5,703 nucleotides of DNA, taken from positions 1-5,703 of the forward strand of contig JAFUGO010000112.1 of the NCBI GenBank assembly GCA_017469325.1, in the 5' to 3' direction. Each line of letters begins with the position of its first letter. The first letter of the stretch is position 1. Source of the stretch: Mogibacterium sp. (lineage in GTDB: Bacteria; Bacillota_A; Clostridia; Peptostreptococcales; Anaerovoracaceae). The notes beneath the pieces are model-generated. The model saw only the letters and a list, made by a program, of their open reading frames with translations. It searched no databases and was not told where the DNA came from. Positions 1 through 5,703 of this stretch are shown here, one piece after another. The position numbers and the translations under genes are program-made.

Positions 1-12
1 TAGTATGTCTCC

Positions 13-1653
13 CTAGTAATTATCAGGTAAATCGTTCTCCAAGAGGATGTATTTGTGCTTATCCGTTTTGACTGCGTAGGCGCGACTTATCGAGTCCTCC
101 ACTTTATCGAATACCTCAAGGTTCTTCTCATCGAAACCCTTGCTCAGGATCCCCTCTTTGATAGGCTCTGTATGCTTTCTGCCCACGAGGAATATCCTGT
201 CGCAGCAATCCGCCGCGTATGTTCCGAACTTCCTGTTATATTCGGCCTCATCCTCGCCCAGCTCTACCATGCCCGGAGTGATGAGTATCCTCATTCCGTC
301 CATAAGTGCGAGCGTCTCGACTGCAGCCTTTGAACCGATAGGATTCGAATTGAACGCGTCGTCGATAATGGTGACGTCGCCGTGGTTCTTCATCTCCATG
401 CGGTGAGGAACGCTCTGGATCTTTCTGACCGGTATCCTGAGCTCTGAAAGCGGGATGCCGAACTCATGCGCCACAGCTATGGCGCCCATAACGTTGATGA
501 CATTATGGCCTCCGACGAGTTTCATCGAGAATCTCTCAGTCTCTCCGTCCGGGGTGTTCACTGTGAAATCGGTGCCGTGATTGGTCACCTTTATATCCGA
601 AGCGAAATAGCCGCTTCCGGTCCTGTCCGAATGATAGAGCACCGGGCTGTCGTAAAGAGTTCTGCTGCCCTTTCTGCGGCCGAGCTCCTCAGCGATGTAT
701 TCGTTGTCTCCGTTCAGGAAGAGCATTCCTCCGTCAGGGACGGCGTCAGCCAGCTCGAACTTGGTCTTCTGTATATTCTCAAGGCTTCCGAAGGTATCGA
801 GATGCTGAGGGCCGATCGAGGTGATGAGTCCGTGCTGAGGATGCACAAGATCGCAGTCCTCCTTTATCTCTCCCACATACCTTGCGCCCATCTCGCATAT
901 GAATATCTCATGCGAAGGCTTGAGGAACTTTCGTATGGTTATGACTATACCCATCGGAGTGTTGTAGCTCTCTGGTGTAACGAGCACTTTGTACTTCTGT
1001 CTCAGGAGTGTCTCGAGATAGAACTTGACGCTCGTCTTTCCGTAGCTTCCGGTGACGCCGATGATGGTGAGGTCAGGATTTTCTTTTAATATACGCTTCG
1101 CGTCGTTGATGTAGTGGTCATTGACGCCCTTCTCGATCGGCCGGTTTACGGTATTCGCTGCCATGTCCATAAACAGCTGCGCGCCGACTGCGAAAAGTAC
1201 CCATCCTGAGATCAGTCCCGACAGATTCGCTGCCGATAAATCCGCGGCACCTGCCGCCGCAAGAAGTATAACTATGACCGCCGGTATGGCGATACACATG
1301 AAGATGTCCGTGCCGACCATTCTCTTTACCCTCGGGGTAAACTTCAGAGGTTTCTTGGAGTTCATCTCCCTGAGGAGCCTGTAAACGAGAATGATCACCA
1401 CGAGGGTCATCCATGCGAGCACATCGGTGACGGCAGCCGGCCAGGTGACAGGAACTGCCGTGACGGCCAGTCTGAGCACTCCAAGTATCATGGCGAATCT
1501 CAGTATCCACTGCAGATGGCGGTTCTTTGCAAGCCATGCCCTCTGCTCGTTGTTCATATATGTGTTTAGCTGGAACATGTGCATGTTGTAATGCAGCGCC
1601 AGCCAGAACGCCGGTATCGCAAGCAAAAGCGTGATCAGAGCGCGTATCATCAT
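13..1653 (-). CDS. MurF-like Mur ligase with N-terminal membrane domain
   Basis: This 546-residue protein is an ATP-dependent amide ligase of the Mur family, closest to MurF, which adds D-Ala-D-Ala to the UDP-MurNAc tripeptide in peptidoglycan synthesis. Seen in the sequence: hydrophobic segments at about residues 4-22, 48-68, 76-93, 116-136 and 145-165; a P-loop GVTGSYGKTS at 199-208; QHLDTFGS at 283-290; a KTKFE segment near 296-300 where Mur ligases carry their modified lysine; and the MurF-type signature DAFNSNP at 432-438. The C-terminus is complete. The soluble UDP-sugar-binding domain 1 of standard MurF is missing and the membrane region takes its place, so the true substrate (UDP-linked, lipid-linked or another peptide) is open. 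It is last in the operon, overlapping the hydrolase gene by 4 bases (ATGA). GGAGGT at 1659-1664 lies 5 bases from this ATG and 8 from a second ATG at 1650, so either may be used. Family call is firm; exact reaction is not. Confidence 0.88.
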   Translation of the reverse strand: MMIRALITLLLAIPAFWLALHYNMHMFQLNTYMNNEQRAWLAKNRHLQWILRFAMILGVLRLAVTAVPVTWPAAVTDVLAWMTLVVIILVYRLLREMNSKKPLKFTPRVKRMVGTDIFMCIAIPAVIVILLAAAGAADLSAANLSGLISGWVLFAVGAQLFMDMAANTVNRPIEKGVNDHYINDAKRILKENPDLTIIGVTGSYGKTSVKFYLETLLRQKYKVLVTPESYNTPMGIVITIRKFLKPSHEIFICEMGARYVGEIKEDCDLVHPQHGLITSIGPQHLDTFGSLENIQKTKFELADAVPDGGMLFLNGDNEYIAEELGRRKGSRTLYDSPVLYHSDRTGSGYFASDIKVTNHGTDFTVNTPDGETERFSMKLVGGHNVINVMGAIAVAHEFGIPLSELRIPVRKIQSVPHRMEMKNHGDVTIIDDAFNSNPIGSKAAVETLALMDGMRILITPGMVELGEDEAEYNRKFGTYAADCCDRIFLVGRKHTEPIKEGILSKGFDEKNLEVFDKVEDSISRAYAVKTDKHKYILLENDLPDNY

Positions 1654-2444
1654 GACGCACCTCCGATCCCGAGGAAGGTCCTCAGTATGTTTCTGAACTC
1701 GACAGGTTTATACAGGAATGAGAAGTGATCAGTCCCCTCAAGTACAGCGAGCCCCGCATTCGGCATAAGCTGCTCCATCCTTCGGGCATCGCTTATAGGA
1801 GTATCTACGTCCAGGTCGCCCCATACGAGCAGGACCTCCTGCTGTACCTCCGGCATCAGATGCTGAAGGTCTTCATTGACGGCCATCACGAGGCACTTCT
1901 TCATCATAGGGCTTGCGTTTCTGTAGTCTTCCGAGCCCTGTTTGCTCATCCAGTAATCGATGACCTCAGGGAACATCGCATGCACGGGCTTGCTGGTAAG
2001 GAATGTCCTCTTGATCTTGTACATCCTCACCCTGAACTTCTGTGAAGCGCTCCTTTCAGGCATGACGCCCGCGCTGTCGACCAGGATGATCTTCTCTATC
2101 TCAAACGGAAGGCTGTCTCTCGCGGCCAGCTTTATGATGACTCTTCCGCCGTACGAATGGCCAAGAAGCACCGCCTTTTTGATGCCGAGCTGCTGCATAA
2201 AGCTGCATACGAAATCTGCGTAGGCATCCACATTCCACGGCTCGCGCGGCTCATCGCTGGCTCCGAATCCCGGAAAATCCAGCTGCACGACTCTGTATCT
2301 GTCATTGACAGCGGATGCGACGGAATCGTACATACCGAGCTCGGTGCCCCATCCCTGAAGCACCACAAGAACAGGAGCATCCTTGCTCCCGTCCGGTCCC
2401 GTGATCTTATAATTGATGTCGTATCCGTCGATCTTTATATTCAT
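1650..2444 (-). CDS. Alpha/beta-fold hydrolase
   Basis: This 264-residue cytoplasmic protein belongs to the alpha/beta hydrolase superfamily; no signal peptide is seen. The nucleophile elbow GHSYGG at 95-100 gives Ser97. The acid is probably Asp212 in WGDLDVDTP (208-216), and the base His240 in GTDHFSF. LDFPGFGASD at 55-64 is the conserved strand 4 region. The oxyanion segment normally reading HGxG is QGWG here (30-33), a mild departure seen in some members. The region at about 130-200, rich in Lys, Arg and Met, is the variable cap domain that would set specificity. It lies between xpt and the Mur ligase gene, 8 bases after xpt and overlapping the ligase start, so it is cotranscribed with both. 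No strong Shine-Dalgarno site precedes its ATG, which suggests translation coupled to xpt. Its location suggests, but does not prove, a cell-envelope role. The substrate cannot be read from the sequence. Confidence 0.88.
   Translation of the reverse strand: MNIKIDGYDINYKITGPDGSKDAPVLVVLQGWGTELGMYDSVASAVNDRYRVVQLDFPGFGASDEPREPWNVDAYADFVCSFMQQLGIKKAVLLGHSYGGRVIIKLAARDSLPFEIEKIILVDSAGVMPERSASQKFRVRMYKIKRTFLTSKPVHAMFPEVIDYWMSKQGSEDYRNASPMMKKCLVMAVNEDLQHLMPEVQQEVLLVWGDLDVDTPISDARRMEQLMPNAGLAVLEGTDHFSFLYKPVEFRNILRTFLGIGGAS
1659..1664 (-). promoter_or_regulatory. Shine-Dalgarno site of the Mur ligase gene
   Basis: GGAGGT on the minus strand, inside the 3' end of the upstream hydrolase gene. It stands 5 bases before the ATG at 1653 and 8 bases before the ATG at 1650. 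The consecutive start codons leave the first residue uncertain, and the second has the more usual spacing. Confidence 0.7.
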
Positions 2445-2452
2445 ATGATGAT

Positions 2453-3028
2453 CTACTGCTTGCGGAATGTGATGCCGTCATCGGTCATCTCATCTACTAT
2501 CGCCAGCGACTCTATCCTGTAGCCCTGTTCTCTGATCCTGTCTCCGCCCATCTGGAATCCCTTTTCGATAGCGGCCACGCAGCCTACCACTTCGGCTCCG
2601 GCCTGATTCACTATATCGATGAGTCCCGTGAGCGCGCTTCCGTGAGCCAGGAAGTCGTCTACGATCAGGATCTTTTCATCAGGGCTGATATATTCTTTTG
2701 TCACAACGACGTTGTTTGTGTCACCGTGTGTGAACGATTTTACAGGTGTTGAATAAACATCCCCTGAAATATTCGAGGATTTGTTCTTTTTGGCATAGAC
2801 TACCGGGAGCCCCATCGCGAACCCCGCGGATATGGCGATCGGGATCCCCGAGGATTCGATAGTGAGGATCTTTGTAACACCGCAGTCCTTATAAAGGCGC
2901 GCGATCTCATCTCCGATCTCTCTCATGAAATTAGTGTCTACCTGCTGATTGAGGAAGCTTCCCACCTTGAGCACTCCGCCCGGCAGTATCCTGGCCTCTT
3001 TCAGTATCATTTCTTCCATTCTTTTCAT
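2453..3028 (-). CDS. xpt: Xanthine phosphoribosyltransferase
   Basis: Xpt joins xanthine to PRPP to make XMP in purine salvage, in the cytoplasm. The 191-residue protein matches the length and layout of Bacillus subtilis Xpt throughout. LKVGSFLNQQ at 20-29 holds the residues (Leu20, Asn27) that contact xanthine in that enzyme. TIESSGI at 56-62 is the conserved purine-site loop. The PRPP-binding motif is ILIVDDFLAHGSA at 120-132, and IEKGFQ at 154-159 supplies Lys156 to the purine site. The start at 3028 is preferred because GAGGA (3036-3040) sits 7 bases upstream; the Met codons at residues 4 and 7 are less well placed. It is first in a three-gene operon with the hydrolase and the Mur ligase. 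Unlike many Gram-positive xpt genes it has only a short leader with no purine riboswitch, and no permease gene (pbuX) follows. Confidence 0.95.
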   Translation of the reverse strand: MKRMEEMILKEARILPGGVLKVGSFLNQQVDTNFMREIGDEIARLYKDCGVTKILTIESSGIPIAISAGFAMGLPVVYAKKNKSSNISGDVYSTPVKSFTHGDTNNVVVTKEYISPDEKILIVDDFLAHGSALTGLIDIVNQAGAEVVGCVAAIEKGFQMGGDRIREQGYRIESLAIVDEMTDDGITFRKQ

Positions 3029-3035
3029 CAGTAAA

Positions 3036-3042
3036 TCCTCAC
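3036..3042 (-). promoter_or_regulatory. Shine-Dalgarno site of xpt
   Basis: GTGAGGA on the minus strand, 7 bases before the ATG at 3028. It fixes the xpt start over the in-frame Met codons at residues 4 and 7. Confidence 0.7.
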
Positions 3043-3081
3043 TTTTTGTCTTATTTGGCAGTCAGAGCCCATACATAATAG

Positions 3082-3110
3082 AGAATAACATAAACATTTC
3101 AGTTTAACAA
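3082..3110 (-). promoter_or_regulatory. Promoter of the xpt-hydrolase-Mur ligase operon
   Basis: On the minus strand, a -35 TTGTTA (3105-3110) and a -10 TATTCT (3082-3087) are separated by exactly 17 bases. A TG one base before the -10 makes it an extended -10 site, as expected for a housekeeping sigma-A promoter. Transcription would begin near 3075, giving a leader of about 47 bases. The -35 overlaps the T-rich tail of the terminator of the upstream gene. The call rests on pattern only; the start site has not been measured. Confidence 0.6.
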
Positions 3111-3143
3111 CAAAAGCCCCGCAGCCTTTGAAGGATGCGGGGC
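3106..3143 (-). terminator. Rho-independent terminator after the YgeY-type gene
   Basis: The stem pairs GCCCCGCA (3116-3123) with TGCGGGGC (3136-3143). It extends past one G-A mismatch by three more pairs and closes on a 4-base loop at 3128-3131. On the minus strand TTTTGTTGTT (3115-3106) follows directly. It begins 14 bases after the YgeY-type stop codon and separates that gene from xpt. Confidence 0.9.
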
Positions 3144-3157
3144 CGGATATCTGTCTC

Positions 3158-4558
3158 CTATTTGATGTCGTTGTTTGTTTTGCCCTGACGGAACTGCGAT
3201 ACGTCGTCTGTCTTCTCCTGGTCAGGATACATAGGAATAGCTGCTGCGTAAAGAGCTGCGCATGTTACGAGGTCCTTCTTCCATGTGATCTCGTTCGGAG
3301 CATGTGCCTGGCTCTCCGCTCCCGGTCCGAAGCCTACGCATGGGATTCCGTAGCGGCCCTGGATGGAAACTCCGTTTGTTGAGAATGTCCACTTGTCGCA
3401 GAGCGGTCTTCCGTCTCTGAGGTGCATTGCGCTTGGCGAGCCGATCCTCTTGTCTCCGAAGAGTGCCTTGTGTGCCTCTACCAGTGCCTTTACGTGAGCC
3501 GAGCTCTCCTTGTTGATCCATGTCGGGAAGTAGCACTCTGTCTCGTATACTTCGCCTGTCCAGGACGGACGGTCATACATGTACATCGATACCTCAACGT
3601 CATCGCCGTACTTCTGAACGCTAGGAAGCTGTCTTACCTCTTCGAGGCAGCTGTCCCATGTCTCGCCTGCCGTCATACGTCTGTCAATCGAGATAGCGCA
3701 GGAGTCAGCGACTGCGCAGCGGCTAGGCGATGTGTAGAAGATCTGGGAAACGGTGCATGTGCCGCGTCCGAGGAATCTCGCGTCTTCATAATGATCCGGA
3801 TTGAACTTAGGGTCGAGCATCTTAGCGAGTCCGCGGATCGAAGTGCTCTCAGTGCAGTCATTGTTGTTGAGAGCTCTTACATCATTGATGATGTCTGCCA
3901 TCTTGTAGATAGCGTTGTCGCCTCTTTCAGGAGCAGATCCGTGGCAGGATACGCCCTTGACATCCACTCTGATCTCCATACGGCCTCTGTGGCCTCTGTA
4001 GATGCCGCCGTCTGTAGGCTCCGTCGAGATAACGAAGTCGATCTTGTTTCTTGCGTCTTCAGGTCCGTCGAAGTACTTGTTGACGATGTACTGCCAGCAC
4101 ATTCCGTCGCAGTCCTCTTCCATTACTGAGCCGACTACCATGATCTTATAGCCCTCAGGAATGAGACCGAGATCCTTCATGATCTTTCCGCCGTATACCC
4201 CCGAAGCGACTCCGCCTTCCTGGTCGGATCCGCCGCGTCCGTATATGATGTCATCGGTCTCATAACCTTCGTAAGGATCGGCCTCCCAGTTTTTGATATT
4301 GCCGATACCGACTGTATCGATGTGTCCGTCGAGAGCGATTATCTTATCGCCTTCGCCCATCCATCCGATCACGTTGCCGAGTCCGTCGAATTCAGCCTTG
4401 TCGAATCCGAGTTTCTCCATCTCAGCCTTGATGCATTCCGCGACAGCTTTCTCCTCTGCGCTCTCGCTCGGATGCGAGATCATGTCTCTGAGGAATCTGC
4501 TGATCTCAGGGCCGTATGCCTCTGCTGCCTTTCTTATAGCTTCATAATCCGGTGTCAT
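3158..4558 (-). CDS. ygeY: YgeY-type M20 family metallohydrolase
   Basis: This 466-residue cytoplasmic protein is a zinc-dependent amidohydrolase/peptidase of family M20, closest to YgeY, the hydrolase tied to selenium-dependent purine and ureide gene clusters. The M20 metal and catalytic motifs are all present: ALDGHIDTV at 75-83 (His79, Asp81), [10 protein letters not shown] at 107-116 (bridging Asp112), MEED at 146-149 (Glu147 general base, Glu148 ligand), STEPT at 178-182 (Glu180) and AHAPNE at 418-423 (His419). SCHGSAP at 204-210 is in the lid/dimerization domain, whose His206 completes the active site. The protein is somewhat longer than E. coli YgeY (about 400 residues), with a polar tail after about residue 445. 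GGAGG (4566-4570) 7 bases before the ATG fixes the start. It stands alone between its own terminator and a divergent regulator gene. Its physiological substrate is unknown, even in E. coli; other M20 enzymes (deacylases, ArgE/DapE) are less similar in motif detail. Confidence 0.88.
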   Translation of the reverse strand: MTPDYEAIRKAAEAYGPEISRFLRDMISHPSESAEEKAVAECIKAEMEKLGFDKAEFDGLGNVIGWMGEGDKIIALDGHIDTVGIGNIKNWEADPYEGYETDDIIYGRGGSDQEGGVASGVYGGKIMKDLGLIPEGYKIMVVGSVMEEDCDGMCWQYIVNKYFDGPEDARNKIDFVISTEPTDGGIYRGHRGRMEIRVDVKGVSCHGSAPERGDNAIYKMADIINDVRALNNNDCTESTSIRGLAKMLDPKFNPDHYEDARFLGRGTCTVSQIFYTSPSRCAVADSCAISIDRRMTAGETWDSCLEEVRQLPSVQKYGDDVEVSMYMYDRPSWTGEVYETECYFPTWINKESSAHVKALVEAHKALFGDKRIGSPSAMHLRDGRPLCDKWTFSTNGVSIQGRYGIPCVGFGPGAESQAHAPNEITWKKDLVTCAALYAAAIPMYPDQEKTDDVSQFRQGKTNNDIK

Positions 4559-4565
4559 TTTTCTT

Positions 4566-4570
4566 CCTCC
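4566..4570 (-). promoter_or_regulatory. Shine-Dalgarno site of the YgeY-type gene
   Basis: GGAGG on the minus strand, 7 bases before the ATG at 4558. This strong, well-spaced site decides the start codon. Confidence 0.8.
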
Positions 4571-4589
4571 ATTTATATGTGCTAAAATT

Positions 4590-4617
4590 TTTTATTGTCT
4601 AATAAATGTTTTATTGT
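4590..4617. repeat. 9-base direct repeat in the divergent control region
   Basis: TTTTATTGT occurs at 4590-4598 and again at 4609-4617, a period of 19 bases, close to two turns of the helix. The interval also contains AATAAA-TGT-TTTATT (4601-4615), a perfect 6-base inverted repeat with a 3-base centre. Placement between two divergent starts makes this a candidate operator for the adjacent regulator. The stretch is very AT-rich, so chance repeats are possible. Confidence 0.45.
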
Positions 4618-4640
4618 TAGAATTAAACGAAGTTTACAAT
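4614..4640 (+). promoter_or_regulatory. Possible promoter of the PAS regulator gene
   Basis: TACAAT (4635-4640) is a 5-of-6 match to the -10 consensus. TTGTTA (4614-4619) could be its -35, but the 15-base spacer is short, so this is weak. A start near 4647 would leave a leader of about 20 bases and would exclude the upstream in-frame ATG at 4645. The -35 overlaps the second direct-repeat copy, which would allow autoregulation. No equally good promoter was found for the divergent YgeY-type gene. Confidence 0.35.
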
Positions 4641-4651
4641 TACCATGATTC

Positions 4652-4659
4652 AGAGAGGA
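4652..4659 (+). promoter_or_regulatory. Shine-Dalgarno site of the PAS regulator gene
   Basis: AGAGAGGA, 9 bases before the ATG at 4669. It overlaps the upstream candidate ATG at 4645 too closely to serve it, so it selects the 214-residue form. The site lies partly in a small inverted repeat, AGAG-GAT-CTCT (4654-4664). Confidence 0.65.
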
Positions 4660-4668
4660 TCTCTTAAC

Positions 4669-5313
4669 ATGAGCAACGATTTTGATTTCGATCTGGCCGT
4701 ACGCATGGCCAAAGGCATTGCCGGTCAGTTCGGCCGCAACTGCGAGGTCGTTATACATGACCTTCGCGGCGGCGATATAGAGCATTCAATAATAGCCATT
4801 GAGAACGGCCATATTACCGGGCGCTCCATCGGTGACGGTCCGTCGCACATCGTGCTCGAGTCTCTTAAGGAGTCCGCCGATGTAAAGGACCGCATCGCGT
4901 ATCTTGCGAAGACCCCTGACGGGCGCGTCCTGAAGTCCACCACCGTATTCATTCGCGACGGCAAAGGCAGCGTTGTCGGCCTTCTGGGCATCAACTACGA
5001 TATAAGTATGCTTGTATCCGTAGATGATGCTTTGCGCGAGATGATCGGTCAGGACCGGAGCGACAGTGAACCTGAAGCCATCGTCAGCAGCATAGCCGAT
5101 CTTCTTGATGAGCTCCTCGAGCAGAGCGTGAAGCTTGTCGGTAAGCCTACCGCCCTGATGAGCAAGGATGAGAAGATCCGTGCCATAAGGTTCCTGGACG
5201 AGAACGGTGCGTTTCTTGTCACCAAGTCCGGGCCTAAGGTGTGTCAGTACTTCGGTATATCCACCTACACGCTTTACAGCTATCTGGATGAGATCCGCTC
5301 CTCCGCAGAATAA
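4669..5313 (+). CDS. YheO/DauR-type PAS and helix-turn-helix transcriptional regulator
   Basis: This 214-residue cytoplasmic protein looks like a DNA-binding sensor of the YheO family. An N-terminal YheO-like PAS domain covers about residues 8-118, with CEVVIHDL at 25-32 and GLLGINYDIS at 104-113 as typical landmarks. An acidic, Ser-rich linker follows at about 128-140. A C-terminal helix-turn-helix domain of the HTH_22 type lies at about 155-210, ending in the recognition region CQYFGISTYTLYSYLDEIR. No membrane segment is seen. A characterised family member, DauR of Pseudomonas aeruginosa, represses D-arginine catabolism genes, so a small nitrogenous ligand is a reasonable guess. An in-frame ATG at 4645 lacks a ribosome site; ATG 4669 follows AGAGAGGA (4652-4659) and is preferred. 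It is divergent from the YgeY-type gene and convergent with carbamate kinase, so it probably controls one or both. Whether it activates or represses is unknown. Confidence 0.87.
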   Translation: MSNDFDFDLAVRMAKGIAGQFGRNCEVVIHDLRGGDIEHSIIAIENGHITGRSIGDGPSHIVLESLKESADVKDRIAYLAKTPDGRVLKSTTVFIRDGKGSVVGLLGINYDISMLVSVDDALREMIGQDRSDSEPEAIVSSIADLLDELLEQSVKLVGKPTALMSKDEKIRAIRFLDENGAFLVTKSGPKVCQYFGISTYTLYSYLDEIRSSAE

Positions 5314-5326
5314 AGCTCTGATTCAG

Positions 5327-5350
5327 ACGCCCTTTACGGGCGTTTTTTTT
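5327..5350 (+). terminator. Rho-independent terminator of the PAS regulator gene
   Basis: ACGCCC (5327-5332) pairs with GGGCGT (5338-5343) around a 5-base loop, followed by eight T (5343-5350). It starts 13 bases after the regulator stop codon. There is no matching T-run on the minus strand beyond the hairpin, so it serves the plus strand only. Its last T is also the final base of the convergent carbamate kinase stop codon. Confidence 0.88.
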
Positions 5351-5703
5351 CATGCGTGGATCCTTGTGCCGGTTTTGCCGTTTATGCCGTCCTTAGCCTT
5401 CTCGAGCAGCGTTATGAGCGCTGTTCTGCCCGGCTTTGATTCGGCAAACTTGACGGCCGCTTCTATCTTAGGAAGCATGGAGCCCGGAGCGAACTGCCCT
5501 TCCGCGATATACTTCTTAGCCTCTTCTACTGTCAGGTCGTCGAGCCATTTCTGATCCGGCTTTCCCCAGTTGACGGCTGCTTTCTCTACCGCTGTCAGGA
5601 TGATCAGGAAGTCCGCGTCTAACTCTTCTGCGAGCAGCTCGGACGCGAAGTCCTTGTCTATAACGGCAGGAGCTCCTTTCAGATGGTTGCCGCCAGTTCT
5701 GAA
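5350..5703 (-). CDS. arcC: Carbamate kinase, C-terminal part (cut by the window edge)
   Basis: The last 117 codons and the TGA stop (5352-5350) of a carbamate kinase; the start lies beyond the right edge. The enzyme transfers phosphate between carbamoyl phosphate and ADP, yielding ATP, ammonia and CO2 in arginine, ureide and purine fermentation. Visible family features, in order, are a glycine-rich GGNHLKG segment at the cut, [20 protein letters not shown] with the Lys and Asp of the nucleotide site, [31 protein letters not shown], and a closing GTRI. These match the C-terminal third of characterised carbamate kinases (about 310 residues) without gaps or frame breaks. The symbol could equally be yqeA, the paralogue in the E. 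coli ygeY locus; the partner genes outside the window would decide. No terminator for this gene is seen on its own strand inside the window: its stop abuts the regulator terminator, and the regulator gene follows in opposite orientation. Confidence 0.92.
   Translation of the reverse strand, partial: FRTGGNHLKGAPAVIDKDFASELLAEELDADFLIILTAVEKAAVNWGKPDQKWLDDLTVEEAKKYIAEGQFAPGSMLPKIEAAVKFAESKPGRTALITLLEKAKDGINGKTGTRIHA

Noticed and set aside
466..1089. Open frame of 207 codons on the plus strand opposite the Mur ligase gene
   Set aside because: It lies wholly antisense to a gene with clear family motifs, has no Shine-Dalgarno site or recognisable domain, and has the biased composition expected of a shadow frame.
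1118..1660. Second minus-strand frame overlapping the start of the Mur ligase gene (180 codons)
   Set aside because: It is the out-of-frame reading of the membrane segment. The His, Arg and Gly rich translation is typical of an alternative frame, and the true frame gives regular hydrophobic helices.
3029..3157. Possible small gene or regulatory RNA between ygeY and xpt
   Set aside because: The interval is accounted for by a terminator, a promoter and a short leader; no further open frame with a ribosome site or extra stable fold is seen.
3422..4129. Open frame of 235 codons on the plus strand opposite the ygeY-type gene
   Set aside because: It is antisense to a complete M20 gene whose catalytic motifs are all intact. 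The translation is rich in Cys, Val and Arg, shows no domain, and has no promoter or ribosome site.
4572..4600. TAGACA and TATAAA, 18 bases apart on the minus strand, as the ygeY promoter
   Set aside because: The hexamers look good, but transcription would begin within a few bases of the ygeY start codon and lose the Shine-Dalgarno site, so it cannot be the working promoter for the ATG at 4558.
4645..4668. Upstream ATG extending the regulator by 8 residues
   Set aside because: There is no ribosome site before it, the probable transcription start falls on or after it, and the Shine-Dalgarno site lies between it and the ATG at 4669.
5207..5554. Plus-strand frame of 115 codons over the regulator end and the kinase gene
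   Set aside because: It crosses the regulator stop and terminator out of frame and is antisense to the carbamate kinase reading frame, which matches its family without breaks.

Overview
The window carries six protein genes and no RNA genes, mobile elements or CRISPR arrays. Coding regions have balanced base composition, intergenic spacers are AT-rich, Shine-Dalgarno sites are strong (GGAGG type), and hairpin-plus-T-run terminators are clear. Together with an Xpt of Bacillus subtilis type and a membrane-anchored MurF-like ligase beside an alpha/beta hydrolase, this points to a low-to-mid GC Gram-positive anaerobe, most likely Clostridia (Eubacteriales). That placement is inference; no ribosomal or other phylogenetic marker is present.

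Left block (13-3028, minus strand): a compact operon transcribed xpt (xanthine phosphoribosyltransferase), then an alpha/beta hydrolase, then a Mur ligase with five predicted membrane helices. The first junction is 8 bases and the second a 4-base ATGA overlap. A good extended -10 promoter (3082-3110) lies upstream of xpt, fused to the T-run of the preceding gene's terminator. The leader is too short for the purine riboswitch often found before xpt.

Middle and right block (3158-5703): a YgeY-type M20 metallohydrolase (minus) ends in a strong terminator (3116-3143). It is divergent from a YheO/DauR-type PAS plus helix-turn-helix regulator (plus, 4669-5313), with 110 bases of AT-rich shared control region holding a 9-base direct repeat and a small palindrome. 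The regulator ends at a terminator whose T-run contains the stop codon of the convergent last gene, the C-terminal 117 residues of a carbamate kinase that enters from the right edge.

YgeY and carbamate kinase are both members of the E. coli ygeW-ygeX-ygeY-hyuA-yqeA group, linked to breakdown of purine-derived ureides or diaminopropionate and to selenium-dependent hydroxylases. The right block is therefore probably the edge of a catabolic locus that yields carbamoyl phosphate and then ATP, with the PAS regulator as its local sensor. Xpt next door fits a purine theme but has its own promoter. I see no entirely new system; the most interesting points are the regulator-YgeY-carbamate kinase arrangement, the Mur ligase architecture and the very tight packing of terminators, promoters and stop codons.
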